The position numbers and the translations under genes were made by a program. From positions 1-5,157 of the forward strand of contig JAGARY010000049.1 in the NCBI GenBank assembly GCA_017622055.1: a stretch of 5,157 bases of DNA. The letters are read 5' to 3'. Shown in pieces: positions 4,538-5,157 of this stretch; the stretch's first letter is position 1, and each line of letters opens with the position of its first letter. This stretch comes from Treponema sp. GTDB taxonomy: Bacteria; Spirochaetota; Spirochaetia; Treponematales; Treponemataceae. The notes beneath the pieces are model-generated. The model worked only from the letters and a program-made list of their open reading frames with translations, did not search any database and had not been told where the DNA came from.

Positions 4538-5157
4538 ATGAGCAAAATTATTGATGGAAACAACTTACCAAATATTCCATGGCAAGACAAACCAAAAGAT
4601 TGCTGGCTTCCAATTTGGAGATATTCTGAAAATCCTGTAATTGGACGAAATCCATTTCCTGGAATGGGACGTATATACAACAGTGCTGTAATCCCATGGG
4701 AAGGAAAATTCAAAGGAGTTTTCCGTTCAGAAGACACATCTGCTCGTCCATTCTTGTACATTGGAGATTCAGAAGATGGTATTCACTGGGAATTCCAAAA
4801 AGAAAAAATTCACATGCATGATCCTGATGGAACTCCACATGATCCATTCTATGCTTACGACCCACGTTGTGTAAAAATTGATGATACATATTACGTTATG
4901 TGGTGTGGTGATTTTGACGGTGCAAGTATTGGAATTGCAAGTACAAAAGATTTCAAAGATTTTACACGCTTAGAAAATCCATTCCTTCCATTCAACAGAA
5001 ATGCTGTTTTGTTCCCTCGAAAAATTAATAATAAATATGTAATGCTCTCTCGCCCATCAGATTCTGGACACACACCATTTGGTGATATTCTTTTATCACA
5101 ATCTCCAGATATGAAATATTGGGGAGAACACAGACTTGTAATGCAAAAAGGCGGACA
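4538..5157 (+). CDS. GH130 mannoside phosphorylase, probably beta-1,4-mannooligosaccharide phosphorylase (3' part outside window)
   Basis: Open from ATG 4538 to the right edge, 206 residues plus two bases. GH130 enzymes cleave beta-mannosides with phosphate to give alpha-D-mannose 1-phosphate, using a five-bladed beta-propeller. Motifs seen: NPVIGRNPFP (32-41), YNSAVIPW (47-54), GVFRSEDTS (60-68), FYAYDPR with Asp108 at the expected proton-donor position, PFLPFNRNAVLFPRKI (148-163), and SRPSDSGHTPFGDI (171-184) with Arg and His residues in the phosphate/sugar site. The pattern fits subfamily 2, typified by the Ruminococcus albus mannooligosaccharide phosphorylase, better than subfamily 1 mannosyl-glucose phosphorylase. 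No signal peptide is present, so it is cytoplasmic. Start support: GAGG (4527-4530), seven bases upstream. It is transcribed divergently from the esterase gene under a TTGACA promoter with an operator candidate. Linkage preference (beta-1,4 against beta-1,2) cannot be fixed from this fragment. Confidence 0.92.
   Translation, partial: MSKIIDGNNLPNIPWQDKPKDCWLPIWRYSENPVIGRNPFPGMGRIYNSAVIPWEGKFKGVFRSEDTSARPFLYIGDSEDGIHWEFQKEKIHMHDPDGTPHDPFYAYDPRCVKIDDTYYVMWCGDFDGASIGIASTKDFKDFTRLENPFLPFNRNAVLFPRKINNKYVMLSRPSDSGHTPFGDILLSQSPDMKYWGEHRLVMQKGG

Noticed and set aside
4426..4761. Minus-strand open frame of 111 codons
   Set aside because: Antisense to the GH130 start and its promoter region; the plus-strand frame has unmistakable GH130 motifs, so this is a shadow.
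4891..5073. Minus-strand open frame of 60 codons
   Set aside because: Antisense within conserved GH130 coding sequence.

Overview
The window looks like part of a beta-mannan utilisation locus from a low-GC, host-associated or rumen-type spirochaete, most likely a Treponema. The assignment is an inference. It rests on the AT-rich base composition, the relaxed lipoprotein signals (AVSC, LVSC), the lack of Bacteroidetes SusC/SusD genes, and the resemblance of the GH26, CE2 and GH130 proteins to rumen bacterial enzymes. No rRNA or other marker gene is present to prove it.

Layout: (1) positions 1-1165, minus strand, the N-terminal 388 residues of a lipoprotein beta-mannanase with a CBM35-like module followed by a GH26 domain, cut by the window edge. 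(2) 1166-1712, a 547-bp region holding an unusual array of short hairpins repeated about 2.5 times (1175-1482), then an AT-rich stretch with candidate divergent promoters. (3) 1713-2315 and 2435-3091, plus strand, two paralogous small exported proteins of a probable beta-sandwich, glycan-binding type. One has a plain signal peptide and the other is a lipoprotein; an intrinsic terminator separates them. (4) 3203-4348, minus strand, a CE2-type SGNH acetyl esterase with no signal peptide. (5) 4349-4537, a divergent control region with a TTGACA promoter and a palindromic operator candidate. (6) 4538-5157, plus strand, the first 206 residues of a GH130 mannoside phosphorylase, cut by the window edge.

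Inferred teamwork: the surface or periplasmic GH26 enzyme cleaves mannan or glucomannan. The two small proteins may hold polysaccharide or fragments at the cell envelope. Imported acetylated mannooligosaccharides would be deacetylated in the cytoplasm by the CE2 esterase and phosphorolysed by GH130 to mannose 1-phosphate. No transporter or regulator gene is in the window.

The most unusual signals are not protein-coding. The GH26 gene and the 218-residue lipoprotein gene share a leader design: AACAC, a hairpin with variable arms and a CCAG loop, then ACACAGGAG just before the ATG. The GH26 leader also contains further copies of that hairpin within a tandem array of other short hairpins. A second shared signal is a pair of TAAGTAA boxes exactly 22 bp apart, found in both divergent intergenic regions.
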